64,000 bases of DNA, taken from Lepus europaeus (Eukaryota > Chordata > Mammalia > Lagomorpha > Leporidae). The notes beneath the pieces were generated by a model. It searched no databases and was not told the origin of the DNA. It saw nothing but the letters and a program-made list of their open reading frames with translations. Positions 39,701-54,100 of this stretch are shown piece by piece. Numbering within the stretch: the first letter of the stretch is position 1; each line of letters starts with the position of its first letter. Position numbers and translations under genes: made by a program. The stretch covers positions 146,623,701-146,687,700 of the forward strand of contig NC_084827.1 of the NCBI RefSeq assembly GCF_033115175.1. Direction: 5' to 3'.

Positions 39701-42700
39701 ATAATATTTTCTTTGTGTTCATGCTAAATCTGATCTCATCTTTTCTCTTATTCTTTAGAGAATAAAAGCTCTATTAAAGCAGAAGTCATATAAATCCCTT
39801 CATACTTCACTAAGGTTTCTTCTCTTGTATCTCTTCTTCCCATATTTTTGGCAAAGCTTCACCCACTTGTTTCTCTACTTTTTTTTTTTTGACCATTCCT
39901 ACTCCTTATTTGCTTACTCTTACTTCTTTTCATATTCTCAGTAGAAATAGTTTTTATTTTTTAAAGATTTATTTATGGGCCGGCGCCGTGGCTCACTAGG
40001 CTAATCCTCCGCCTTGCGGCGCCGGCACACCGGGTTCTAGTCCCGGTCGGGGCACCGGATTCTGTCCCGGTTGCCCCTCTTCCAGGCCAGCTCTCTGCTG
40101 TGGCCAGGGAGTGCAGTGGAGGATGGCCCAAGTGCTTGGGCCCTGCACCCCATGGGAGACCAGGAGAAGCACCTGGCTCCTGCCATTGGATCAGCGTGGT
40201 GCGCTGGCCGCAGCGCGCCTACCGCGGTGGCCATTGGAGGGTGAACCAACGGCAAAAGGAAGACCTTTCTCTCTGTCTCTCTCTCACTGTCCACTCTGCC
40301 TGTAAAAAAAAAAAAAAAAGATTTATTTATGTATTTGAAAGGCAGAGTCAGAGTTGCATAGAGAGAAGGAGAGACAGAGAAGAAGAGAGATCTTCCATCT
40401 GCTGGTTCATTTCCCCAAATGGCCATAATGGCTGGGATTGGCCAGATGGAAACCAGGAGCATGGAATTCCATCTGGGTCCCTAACGTGGGTGCAGGTGCC
40501 CAAGCACTTGGGCCATCTTCCACTGCCTTTCCAGGTGCACTAGTAAAGATCTGGATCAGGAGTAGAGCAGGACTAGAACCTGTGCTCATATGGATGTCAG
40601 TATTAACCTACTGTGCCACAGTGCTGGCCTGCTCAGTAGGAATTTTTAAGAATTCTTGACTTTGTCTTTTTCTACATTTTATGTCTTGTGAACTTTCAGG
40701 TCTCTTATTTATAACACTAATTGCTGTATGTGTGTCATCACTTTCTTAATTCTGCCCTCGCTCTTGGAGGTCTCTAATCATTACTTGAAACTTTCTTTGA
40801 ATTTCATCTCCAATTTACAGTATCCAGGAGCCAGTGTTGTGGTGTACCAGATTGGGCTACCTGTGATGCCAGCTTCTCAAATGGGCACAGGTTCAAGTCC
40901 TGGCTGCACCTCTTCTGGTCCAGCTCCCTGTTAACGGCCTGGGAAAGCAGTGCTTTTGCCTCTGTATCCACCCAGATGAAGCTCCTGGCTTTGGCCTGCC
41001 CAGCCTTGGCCATTGCAGCCATTTGGGTAGTGAGCCAGGAGATGGAATACTCTTTTTCTCCCTGTCTCTGTCTTCTCTGTAATTCTGCATTTCAAATAAT
41101 ATAAATAAATCTTTTAAAAAATTTATTGTATCTCAAACTGAAATAATCTACAATAGCACAATGAGCTCTACTTCCTGAATTCTGTGTCTGTGTAATGACA
41201 AATACCATCTCCTCAGACACCCAGCCACAAGCTTTAGTCTAGCTTTTTCCTTTCCTACATTCAGGTAATCACTTCAGTTCTTCCATTTCTTGTCGCTAAA
41301 ATTTATTTTTCTAAAACAACTTGTCAGTAAACGTTACTTTCACCCTCTTTTCTTAGTGTCCAATAAGTTCAGTGTCATTTTTTCCAGAGTGCTTAGCTGT
41401 AGAAGCTAGCTTTCAAGGCCTTCCATAATCTTGTGTCGTCCTATCTTGTCCTACTTTCCTTCTTTTCTCTGACCTTTGCTTCTCATTAGCTTAGTCCTCC
41501 TACTTTCTTTTTCTTTCTTTTTTTGACAGGCAGAGTGGATAGTGAGAGAGCGAGAGACAAGGAGAAAGGTCTTCCTTTTTGCCGCTGGTTCACCCTCCAA
41601 TGGCCGCTGTGGCCTGTGCATCGCGCTGATCTGAAGCTGGGAGCCAGGTGCTTCTCCTGGTCTCCCATGCGGGTGCAGGGCCCAAGCACTTGGGCCATCC
41701 TCCACTGCCTTCCTGGGCCATGGCAGAGAGCTGGCCTGGAAGAGGGGCAACCGGGACAGAATCCGGTGCCCCAACCGGGACTAGAACCCGGTGTGCCGGC
41801 ACTGCAAGGTGGAGGATTAGTCTGTTGAGCTACGGCGCCGGCCAAAGTCCTCCTACTTTCTAGAAACATGTTAGACTTTCTTTAGCTCTGTCATGTTTCT
41901 CTTCCTACATGTTATTTTTTTCCTACTTACCATTTACAACTGTTCTTCAAATACTAATGCAATTATCTAATTATTTTAGCTGTTACCTATTTCTTTATAT
42001 TCTTTAGTATTTATTTTCATTATTATTCTTAATTATTTACTAACTTTAATTGTTCTTCATTACTCAACAAGTAGATTTTTGAGGGAAGTGATCAAACTAA
42101 AGATGGTAATAAGTTTTTAAAATGCTTCATTTTTTTTTTTATTTTTAAAAAAGATTTATTTATTCATTTGAAAGGCAGAGTTACAGAGAGGAAGAGGCAA
42201 AGAGAGAGAGAGAGAGAGAGATGTCTTCCATCCAGCTGTTCACTCTCCATGTGGCTGCAATGGCTGGAGCTGTGCCAATCTGAAGCCTGTAGCCAGAAGC
42301 TTCTTCTGGGTCTCCTATGCAGGTGCAGGGGCTCAAGCACTTGGGCCATCTTCTACTGTTTTCCCAGGCCACAACAGAGAACTGGATCAGAAGTGGAGCA
42401 GCCGGGACCAGAACCAATGCCCATATGGGTTGCTGGCACCGCAGGCGGTGGCTTTATCCACTATGCCTTGGCGTCAGCCCCATGCTTCATTGTTTTAAAT
42501 GAAATGTGGAAACAAAAACGTTCTCTTTCAGTTTTAATATTTTGAGAAGATTTCTAATAATAAGTTTTATGATGTGATACCTTGCATTTTTTTGAATGCT
42601 CTGCGTTTTAGAATACTCACAGACATGTGGTCAAACACCTTATTTTACAACTCAGTGCATTATGTGTCTTACCTAAAATCATACATCTTATATAAAACTG

Positions 42701-45069
42701 GTTAAGACCATCCTGCAGGAATATTCTCTTCCATGGAAGATTTCTCTTTTTACCATTTATTTGCTAATTTGAAAGTCAGAGAGAGAGAGAGAGATCTTTC
42801 ATCCACTGGTTCACTCCCCAAATGGCCACAACAACCAGGGCTGGACCAAGCTGAAGCAAGGAGTCAGGAGCTTCTTCGAGATCTCCCACTTGGGTGCAAG
42901 AGCCCAAGCACTTGGGCCATCTTCCGCTGCTTTCCCGGGTGCATTAACAGGTAGCTGGATTGGAAGTGGAGCAGCTGGATCTCAAACTAGCACCCATATT
43001 GGATGTTGGTGTCACAGGTGGTAGCTTTACAAACTATACCACAATGCTGGCTCCCAGTTAAGGATTTTTCTCTCTTCTCCCAAGCAATATCAATTTTTGG
43101 TTAATGAGTAAAGAAATATTTTATGCATTTTTACTTCAAAATATTTTTTAGTTCTACTTTAGTATTTCTCATTTAACAACTTTTTCTATAGACATTTTTT
43201 TCTGATTTGACCAGAGTATTTCAAATACTCTATTAAACTTTTTTTTTTTTTTTTTTTTTTGACAGGCAGAGTGGACAGAGAGAGAAAGAGAGAAAGGTCT
43301 TCCTTTTGCCGTTGGTTCACCCTCTAATGGCCGCATCAGCCAGCGCGCTGCAGCCAGCGCATCATGCTGATCCTAAGCCAGGAGCCAGATGCTTCTCCTG
43401 GTCTCCCGTGCGGGTGCAGGACCCAACGACTTGGGCCATCCTCCACTGCACTCCTGGGCCATAGCAGAGAGCTGGCCTGGAAGAGGGGCAAACGGGACAG
43501 AATCCGGTGCCCCGACCGGGACTAGAACCCAGTGTGCCGGCGCTGCAAGGCGGAGGATTAGCCTATTGAGCTGCGGCGCCGGCCTAAACTTTTATCTATA
43601 GGCCTGTCTATATACCTAATTAAGTTGTACTAATTCAATTTTTTTTAAGTGACATTATGCATTCTGTCCATTTTATTTTATTTAAAAGTAGTACAGTTAA
43701 ACTTTATAATCCTACTTTTATTTGTGATAGATATTTTGATAAAGAAATATCCAGACAAAAAGAAAGTTTGTAAGTGACTCTTTTCATTATTTTTAAGGGA
43801 AATTGTACTTATGCCTTGCCATGTTTCAGAAAAAAATTTAATATAGCTTACAAAAAATATAAAATATGCTAGCAAGGTAAATATTAAGAGTGGGAGGTAA
43901 AGGATAAATAAAAACAAGAATGGGAATGTAAAATAGCAATAAGAAAGTACATATCTTAATGAAGTGTGTGTATGTGTATGCTCTTTACACATATACACAC
44001 CTGCCTGTAATCTAAGAGTCTACATTTCAAAAGGGAAATCCAAGTTGGTAACTAAATTCTGTACCTATTAATTAAGAGGAGTTATGCTAATTTCCTGAAA
44101 GAATTGAATACATTTTAATTTTTTTTTAAATAAAATAAAGAGCATACTACTATTTTTGGTACTAAGTCCAGACAGGATTTCTTCTCCATGAAGAATCATC
44201 ATAAAAAGAATTTAATGAGTCAATTCTTCTACAACATTTTATGGGAAATACAATCACAATTTTCATAGGATTTCAGGTAGATTCATGGCATTGTATCAAA
44301 ATCAGTCTCAGTTCAAAGAAACCCCACTGAAAACTAGTGCTCTGGCTAATTTGATGCTTATCTGAAAATGTTCCAGGGGTAGGATTTTTAATATCCAGAA
44401 GAGTGTGTGCACTATATGTTCTTGAAGTTACCCTCTCTAAATATTGTCTATTGTCCCTGTCAAACAAAATATAAAGATAGGATATCAGTATGGTATTCAT
44501 ATTTCCCTAAATCATACCTGGAGAATATCTCTTTAATGATCCTGGTTGAACTGAGATCAGACCTACTGGTTGTAATAGACCAATGATCTGATGGCAAGAA
44601 CTTTTCTCTTGTGAAAGCTGATGAGTCTCTCTTGGACAACCATCTCATTAAATGCACTATGTAGTGAAGCATACTTGCTACTAATTTTGTTACGTAATTT
44701 TACTGCTTGCAGAAAATTGGAGATTCATACCGTGGCTACTGTGTAAGTGAGACTGAATTAGAAAGTGTCCTAACATTCCACAAGCAGCAGACTCAGAGTG
44801 TTTGGGGGACCCGCCAGTCTCCAAGCCCAGCGAAGCCAGCCACTCGCCTGATGTGGAAATCCCAGTATGTCCCATATGATGGAATCCCATTTGTCAATGC
44901 AGGTACTTTTTAAATAATTATTTTAAAAGGTTCAGCAGAAGTCACAGTCCATAGTTAAAAATGATTTTTTTTCTTAAAATGATTTATTTTCATTTTAGTA
45001 GATAACTTTTTTTTTTAAAGATTTATTGATTTTATTTGAAAGTCAGAGTTACACAGAGAGAGGAGAGGC

Positions 45070-45101
<32 letters not shown>

Positions 45102-48100
45102 AGGTCTTCCATTCAGTGGTTCACTCCCCAGATGGCTGCAATGGCCAGAGCTGTGCTGATCCGAAGTCAGGAGCCAGGAGCTTTTTCCTGGTCTCTCACA
45201 TGTGTGCAGGGGCCCAAGGACTTGGGCCATCTTCCTCTGCCTTCCCAGGCCATAGCAGAGAGCAGGATAGGAAGTGGAACAGCTGGGTCTCAAACAGGAG
45301 CCCATATGGGATGCCAGCGTAGCAGGCGGAGGATTAGCCAAGTGAGCCACGACACCGGCCCCAAACATGTAAATTCTAATAGGCCTATTTAAGAATATAT
45401 AAAAAGGACAATTTTATTATTTTCTAATATGTCTGCTGTGATTTTAAACATTTGTAGTTTTCTGCCACCAAGATTGGGATAATTTGTTACGTAGCAATAG
45501 ATAATACAAATAAATAGATGTGAAAACAATAGAACTGGGGTTGGTTTGTGATACAGTTGGTTAAGTCACATCCCATATTGGAGCAGAGGTTCAAGTCTCG
45601 CTGTTCTGCTCCCTATTCTGTTCTAATGCTCCTGGGAAAGCAGCAGGTAAGGGCCCAAGTACTTGGGCCCCTGAAACCCTTGGGGACAGATGGAGTTCCA
45701 AGCTCCTGGCTTTGGTGTGGCCAATCCCTGCTGTTGTGACCATCTGGGGAGTGAACAAGTGTATGGAAAATATCTCTTTGTCTTTTCCTCTCTCTGTGTA
45801 TCACTCTGCCTCTCAAATAAATAAAAAAGTCTTTTTACAAAAGAAAACCATAAAGCATAAATATTTTAAGCTGAATATCCTACTGTACTGTAGGGTACAG
45901 CAAACTTAAAAAAAAAACTTCAAAATTAAAAAAAAATCACAATAAAATATTGATAAATTTGACATTAAAATTTAAAACTCTGTTTAAAAGAGACCACAAC
46001 TAAAATAAAACAAAAGCAGCAATTTTATAAACAGCATTATATAATACATACGATAGGGGCCAGCACTGTGGCGCAATAGGTTAATCCTTCTTCTGTGGCT
46101 TTGGCATCCCATATGGGCGCCATTTCAAATCTCGGCTGCTCTCTTCTTCCAGTTCAGCTCTCTGCTATGACTTGGGAAAGCTGTAAAAGATGCCCAAGTG
46201 AGACCAGAAAGAAGCACCTGGCTCCTGGCTTCGGATTGGCTCAGCTCCAGCCCTTGCGGCCATTTTGGGGAGTGAACCAACAGACGGAAGACCTCTCTCT
46301 CTGTCTCTCTCACTGTCTGTAACTCTACCTCTCAAATAAATAAATAAAAATCTTAAAACACACACACACACACAAAATACATATAATAAAGAATTTCTAT
46401 GGAGAACATAAAAAAGCATACTTTTTTTTAAAGATTAAAGAATTAAATAGAAAAATGGGCAAAGGCTATAAACAGTATTTTTTTAAAGGTGACAAATGAG
46501 GGCCAGTGTTGAGATGTAGTGATAAAGCCACAGCCTGCAATGCTGGCATCCATATGGGCACCTATTTGAGTTCCACTTCCGAACCCTGCTCCCTGCTAAT
46601 GGCCTGGGAAAAGCACTGGAAGATGACCCAAGTGCTTGGGCCCCTGCTACCCACATGGGAGACCTGGAAGAAGCTCCTGGCTTCTGGCTTTGGCCTGGCC
46701 CAGCCCTGGTCATCTGAGGAGCGAACCAGCAGATGGAAGATCTCTGTCTCTCCTTCTCTCTATGTAACTCTGCCTTTCAAATAAATAAATAAATAAATCC
46801 TTTAAAAAATTAACAATAATCACTTTTCATGTTGATTTTTTAAAAAGATTTTATTATTTATTTATTTGAAAGAGTTACAGACAGTGAGAGGGAGAGACAG
46901 AGAGAAAAGTCTTCCTTTCATTGGTTCACTCCCCAGATGGCTGCAAGGGCCAGAGCTGTGCTGATCTGAAGCCAGGAGCCAGAAGCTTCTTCCTGGTCTC
47001 CCACGCGGGTGCAGGAGCCTAAGGACCTGGGCAATCTTCTACTGCTTTCCCAGGCCACAGCAGAGAGCTGGATTGGAAGAGAAGCAGCCAGGACTAGAAT
47101 TGGAGCCCATATTAGATGCTGGCAAGCAGGTGAAGGATTAACCTACTGCACCACTGTGCTGGCCCCTCAGGTTGATTTTTTAAATAAGGTAGCAAATGAG
47201 CACAAACATGTTCACCTTCACTAGCAAATAACAGGAAAATATGTCATATTTCTCAGACTGACAAAAAAAAAGTTTCACAACACCCTTAAACACTTTTAAT
47301 TCACAATCAATGTGAACATCATAAATAGACAAACAGGAAGCAATAAAAAGTAGACAGCATACCTGTGGGGTATTCTTACAAAAATCAAGTCTGTTTTTAA
47401 TCAAAGCTCTGGAGCTAACAGTTTATAGGAAATATAAGAGATAAAAGAACACACTATATTACAGAGATGGAATCAGAAAAATCTAGAATGCAGCAAACTA
47501 CCTGTGGAAATGGAGGAGAAAAATCTGTAGATGAAAAGAAATTTCAGATACTTATTAAACAGATGCAGTCAGTGGATCTTGTTTGGATTAGAATTTGAAG
47601 GAGCTGGTGTTGTGACCTAGTGGGTAAAACCACCCCATATGGGCTCTAGTTTGTGTCCCAGCTGCTCCACTTCCATTCCAGCTCCCTGCTAATGGCCTTG
47701 AAAAAGCAGCGGAAGATGGTCCATGTGTTTGGGCTCCTGCTACCCACGTGAGAGACTCAGATGAAGTTCCTTGCTCCTGGCTTTGGGCTGGCCTAGCCCT
47801 GGCTGTTGTGGTCTTCTAGGGAGTGAACCACCAGATGGAAGATTCTTTCTCTCTTTGTGTCTCTCCCTCTCTCTATGTAACTCTGACTTTCAAATAAATG
47901 TTTAAAAAAATCTTTAAAAATTTTGAATAAACCTATGGGAGAAGATACCTGTGAGACAGAAAAATGTAAATATTGGAAATCATAACATTATGAAATTACT
48001 GTTAATTTTGTTTTTAAGATTTATTTATTTATTTGAAAAGCAGTTACCAGAGAGGTAGAGGCAGAGAAAGATAGAGGTCTTTCATCTACTGGTTCACTTC

Positions 48101-51100
48101 CCAAATAGCTGCAACGGCTGTAGCTGAGCTGATCTGAAGCTAGGAGTCAGTAGCTTCTTCTGGTTGCAGGGGCCCAAGGACTTGGGCCATCTTCTACTGC
48201 TTTCCCAGGCTATAGCAGAGAGCTGGATGGGAAGTGGAGCAGCCAAGGCTCCAAAGCACCCATATGGGATGCCAGAACTGCAGGCGGCAGCTTTACTCAC
48301 TATGCCATAGCACCAACCCCACCATTAATTTTTTTGAAATGTAATAATGGGATTGTCAAATGTGTGTACATGTGTGTATAAGAGCCTTTCAGGTATGTGT
48401 CTGTGATGCATGGGTTAAGAGGCCACTTGACACCCATACCACTAATGGAGTGCATAGGTTTATATCCCATCTCTGCTTTCAATTCTGGCTTCCTACTAAT
48501 GCCCACCTTGAGAGGCACCATGCAATGATTCAAGTATTAAGGTCTCCGCTACCTAGATAGGAGACCCAGATTAAATTTCTGGCTACTGGTTTTAGCCTGG
48601 CCCTGTCTCAGTTATTGAGGGCATCTGTGAAGTCAATGGAAGATCTATCTCTGTCTCTCTGCCTTTCAAAAAAAAAAAAAAAAAAGAATCACCATGAAAA
48701 TTTTTTATTTTTTAAAGATGTATTTATTTATTTGAAAGGCAGAGGCAGAGAGAGAGAGAGAGAGAGAGGTGTTCCATCTGCTGGTTCATTCCCCATATGG
48801 CTGGAGCTGCACTGATCCAAGGCCAGGAGCCAATAGCTTCTTCTGGGTCTCCCACATGGGTGCAGGGGCCCAAGGACTTGAGCTATCTTCTACTGCTTTC
48901 CTAGGCCACTGCAAAGAGCTGGATCAAAATTGGAGCAACTGGGACTTGAACCAACGCCCATAGCGGATGCTGGCACTACAGGCGGCGGCTTTACCCACCA
49001 CACCCCAGCGCCAGCCCCAAGATCACTTTTTTTTAAAGGGTCTCTATCTTTTAGAGATATTTACTTAATATATACCATATACTTTAGAATTATACATGAA
49101 ATGATATGGCATCTGAAATTTATTGTAAAGCCATCTGGGGGAATGAAAAAGCAGGTAGGGGATTGACTATATGCTGATAGTTGTTGAAGCTAAATGAGAG
49201 ATACCTGGAGTGATGGGGTTTCTTATACTGTTACCTCTATTTTTATATACATATGCAAATTTCCATAATACATAGATTTTTAATAGTCTAGCAGTGTTGG
49301 GGCCCATGTTGTGGGGCGGTGGGCTAAGCTGCTTCTTGTGAGGCCAGCATCCCATATTGGAGCACAGTTTGAATCCTGACTGCCCCACTTCCAGTCTAGC
49401 TCCTTGCTAATGTGCCTGGGAAAACAGCAGAAGATGGTCCAAGTGTTGGGGAGCCCCTGCCATCCCCACGAGAGACCTGAATGGAGTTTCAGGCTCTTGG
49501 CTTCAGCCTGGACCAATCCCCCCTGTTGTGGCCATTTGGCGAGTGAATCAGCAGATGGAAGATCTCTGTCTTTCTCTTCCCCTGCCTCTCCCTGTCACTC
49601 TGCCTCTCAAATAAATAAATAAATCTTTTTAAAGAAAAAAAAACAGTTTGTGCTAAGTCATGGGTAATATCAGAAAGGGAAAGAAATTCTTTTAAAAAAA
49701 GATTTTAAAAGGTATTAGAAATGCTTAGGAAACAAAGATTTTTGGAATCTACCTTACTTGAAAATTTGACTTGAACATTGTAAGGCTGTATGCAGTCTTT
49801 GTTCCTTTTACTGAAACTATTCATAAAGAACTACTGTTAAGTTTTTTGCTATTGTCTACATAATACTTGGTAGGAGTATTCTCTAATATTATCATAGCAC
49901 GTTCCAAATATTCAGAATTCTGAAATACACTTGGTCCAAAAACTTTCAGAAAAGCGATTCTGGACCGGTACCACAACTTTAGAGAGCAATTTGAAGTAAT
50001 CTTTTTTTTTTTTTTAAAGATTTATTTATTTATTTGAGAGGCAGAGTTACAGACAAAGAGAAGGTGAGAGAGATCTTCCATCCGCTGGTTCACTCCCCAG
50101 ACAGCTGCAACAACTGGAGCTAGGCCAATCCAAAGCCAGGAGCCAGGAGCTTCTTCCAGGTCTCCCACGTGGGTAGCAGGGGCCCAAACACTTGGGCCAT
50201 CTTATGATGCTTTTCCCAGGCCATTAGCAGGGAGCTGGATTTGGAAGTAGAACTTGAACCAGTGCCCATGTGGATGCCAGCATTGCAGGCTGTGGCTTTA
50301 CCACTACATCACAGGGTTTCAAGCACTTGGGCCATCCTCCACTGTTTTCCCAGGCCTTATCAGAGAGCTGGATCGGAAAAGGAGCATCAGGGACATGAAC
50401 TGGTACCCATATGGGATGCCAGCATGGCAGGCAGAGGCTTAGCCTACTAAGCCACAGCGCCCACCTGAAGTAATCTTTTAAAGACAAAATGTGCATACTT
50501 TACAACCAGCTTTATGGTGTTTACTCTTGAAAAGTCAATTACACTTGTTCATCAGAAGTCATATATTGTAGAAGTTTGACTATAGCATTTTCTTTTTTTT
50601 TTTTTTAATATATTTTATTTATTTGAAAAGCAGAGTTAGAGAGGTAGACACAGAGATCTTCCATCCCCTGGTTCACTCCCAAAAGGGCCGCAACAGCCAG
50701 GGCTGGGCCAGGCCAAAGCCAGGAGCTTCTTCTTGATCTCCCACAAGAGTGCAGGGGCCAGGGAACTTGGACCATCTTCCGCTGCTTCCCCAGGCACATT
50801 AGCAGGGTGCTGGATAGGAAGAGGAGCAGCCAGGACTTGAATCAGCACCCATATGAAATGCCAGCATCACAGGCAGGCAGCAGCTTACCCTACTATGCTA
50901 AGACACTGGCCCCAGGAAATGAATTTTTAAATGATATTAGTGTTTGTGGGGCTAGCGCTGTGGTGCAGCAGATTAATGCCCTGGCATGAAGTGCCGGCAT
51001 CCCATATGGGTGCCGGTTCTGGTCCCAGCTGCTCCTCTTCCAATCTAGCTCTCTGCTGTGGCCTGGGAAAGCAGTGGAGGATGGCCTGGGTCCTTGGGCC

Positions 51101-54100
51101 CCTGCACCTGCGTGGGAGACCAGGAAGAAGCTCCTAGCTCCTGGCTTCAGGTTGGCACAGCTCTGGCTGTTGCAGCTATCTGACCCAGCGGATGGAGGAC
51201 CTCTCTCTCTATCTCTACCTCTTCTGTTACTCTATCTTTAAAGTAAATAAAATAAATCTTTAAATAAATAAATAAATAAAAACAAAAATTGTACTTTCAA
51301 AATTTATATTTATAAAAAATATTAGTGTTTGTTAACCAAATGAAACATTTGATAATTTCTATTTATAAAGTATTAAATTTTATTATTTTAAAAAATTCTG
51401 TGTGTCTAAGTATCAATAAATATGCTTTTTGCTCATTTCTTTACCATAATTTTATACTATCTTTGGTACATTTTACAATAAACTTTCAAACCTTTATGTT
51501 TGTGTATCTTAATAAAATCTACCAGTCTTCTCTTTCCTTAAAGTTGTGTAGTTGAAAGTGTAGATTTTGCCTTTGCTACCACCAAGTTGTTTTTAATCCA
51601 GGGTCTAAATTAGACGGACACTTGAATTAATATCAACAACTGGTTTTTGGCCCACAGGGAGTAGAGCTGTGGTAATGGAGTGTCAGTATGGGCCAAGGAG
51701 AAAAGGTTTCCAGTTAAAAAAAATCAGTGAGCAGGAAAGCAGGTCCTGTCAGCTCTACAAAGCCACTTGTCCAGCCCGGTAAGGTTTATTTTCTTTCCTT
51801 TTTTTTTTAAATTAAGTTTTGACTTTTTGAATAGTGGATATGACATTTTTGTTAAGTTTAAACATTACCAAAAAGTATTCATTGAATTCTTAAATTTTCT
51901 CTCACCCCTGCTCACTGTGTCCCCCTCTTTCCTTTTTTTCTTAAAGATTTATTTATTTATTTATTTGAAAGGCAGATTTATAGAGAAAGAGGGAAGGAGA
52001 GATAGATCTTCCAACACAGGTTCACTCCGCAGATGGCTGCAATGGCTAAAGCTGGACCAATCCAAAGCTAGGAGCCAGGAGCTTGTTCCAGGTCTCCCAC
52101 ATGGATGCAGGGGCCCAAGGACTTGGGCCATCTTCTACTGCTTTCCCAGGCACATTAGCAGGGAGCTGGATGGGAAGTGGAGCAGCCAGGACTCAAACTT
52201 GCACCCATATGGAATAATGGCACTGCAGGCAGCAGCTTTACTAGCTATCCCACAGCACTGGCCCCCATCTTTTTTCTTTTTTTAAGATTGATTGATTGAT
52301 TTGCAAGGCAGAGTTACAGAGAAAGAGAGGGAGAGACAGAGAGAGAGAGAGACAGAGAGACAGAGAGAGAGAGAGATCTTCCATCCATCCATTCCATCTT
52401 CCATGGTTTACTCCCCAAATGTATATAATGACTGGGACTGGCCTAGCCAAAGCCAAGATCCTGGAACTGTATCCAGGTCTCTCACATGGTGACAAGTCCC
52501 CAAGTACTTGGACTATCTTCTGCTGCTTTCCCAAGCACATTAACAGGGAGCTGGATTGAAAGCTGAGTAATTTGGACTGGAACCAACATTATGATTGAGG
52601 TTTAATCAATTGTGCAACAATGTTGGCCGCTCTGTGTACCGTTTAAGGCAATGATTCTTGGGGCCAGTGCTGTGGCTCACTTGGTTAATCCTCTGCTTGC
52701 GGCACCAGCATCCCATATGGGCACCAGGTTCTAGTCCTGGTTGCTCCTCCAGTCCAGCTCTCTGCTGTGGCCCAGGAGGTCAACAGAGGATGGCCCAAGT
52801 CCTTGGGCCCTGCACTCGCATGGGAGACCAGGAGGAAGCACCTGGTTCCTGGCTTCGGATCAGCGCAGCGTGCCGGCCGCAACACACTAGCTGTAATGGC
52901 CACTTGGGGGGGGAGGTGAACCAACGGAAAAAGGAAGACCTTTCTCTCTGTCTCTCTCTCTCTCTCACTGTCTAATTCTGCCTGTCAAAAAACAAAACAA
53001 AACAAAACAAAAAGGTTCATTTTTAATTACCTTTATACAGAAGAGCAACTCTATACTAAGTAAAGATTTCAGCAGTTTGCACCCACACAGACTCACGAAG
53101 TATAAAGTACTGTTTGAAGACTAGTTTTACTGTTAATTCTCACAGTACAACTCATTAAGGACAGAGGTCCTACATGGGGAGTAAATACACAGTGACTCCT
53201 GTTGTTGATTTAATGATTTACACTCTAAATGATGTCAGTGATCACCTGAGGCTCTTGTCATGGGCTGCCAAAGGTATGGAAGCCTTTTGAGTCCACAAAC
53301 TCTCTCAGCATTTAGACAGAGAAAAGTATCTCCTTCTTTGATGACCCCTTCTTTCCACGGAGATCTCACTCAGAGACCCTTCATGTAGATCATTTTTTGC
53401 CACAGTGTCTTGACTTTCCATGCCTGAAATGTTCTCATGGGCTTTTCAGCCAGATCCGAATGTCTTAACAGCTGATTCTGAGATCAGAGTGCTATTTAGG
53501 GAGTTTGTCATTCTATGAATCTGGTGTGTGGCCTGCTTCCCATGTTGGGTCCTTCTCTCCTTTTTAATTCTATCAGTTGTTATTACCAGACACTTGGTCT
53601 TATTTATGTGATCTCTTTGACATTTATTCCGATCTATATGATCAGTTACACACTTAAAATGATCACTTTAACTTGTAAGATGGCATTGGTACCACCCAGC
53701 TTAATAGGATTTGGAGTCCTGTGGCAAGTTTTTAGCTTTACTTTTAGGGGTAGGTCCGTGGGAACGTGTGCCAAACTGTACATCTCCTCCCTCTCTTATT
53801 CCCACTCTAATTTTTACTGGCATCTGTTTTCAATTGGATTTAAACAATTATGGTAATTCTGTTTTAAGTAAATAGTTCAACTGATGGTATTAAATAGAAA
53901 AAGAAAATAATAAAAAATAATAAACTGTTCCTTGACAGTCAAGACAAGGATTGTTCAAGTCATTGCTTCTCATAGTGGCAGTTTCACTTCTGCAGGTTTC
54001 CTTTTAGGTGCTCTGTTAGTTGTCACAGATCAGGGAAAACATATGATATTTGTTCCTTTGGGACTGGCTTATTTCGCTAAGTATGGTGTTCCACAAACAC

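Noticed and set aside
51767-52285. 172-codon open frame
   Set aside because: It begins in the last codons of CARF exon 7 in the wrong frame and continues through intron and a CSINE.
53515-53856. 113-codon open frame with membrane-like composition
   Set aside because: It is inside antisense L1 3' sequence; the hydrophobic look comes from T-rich codons.
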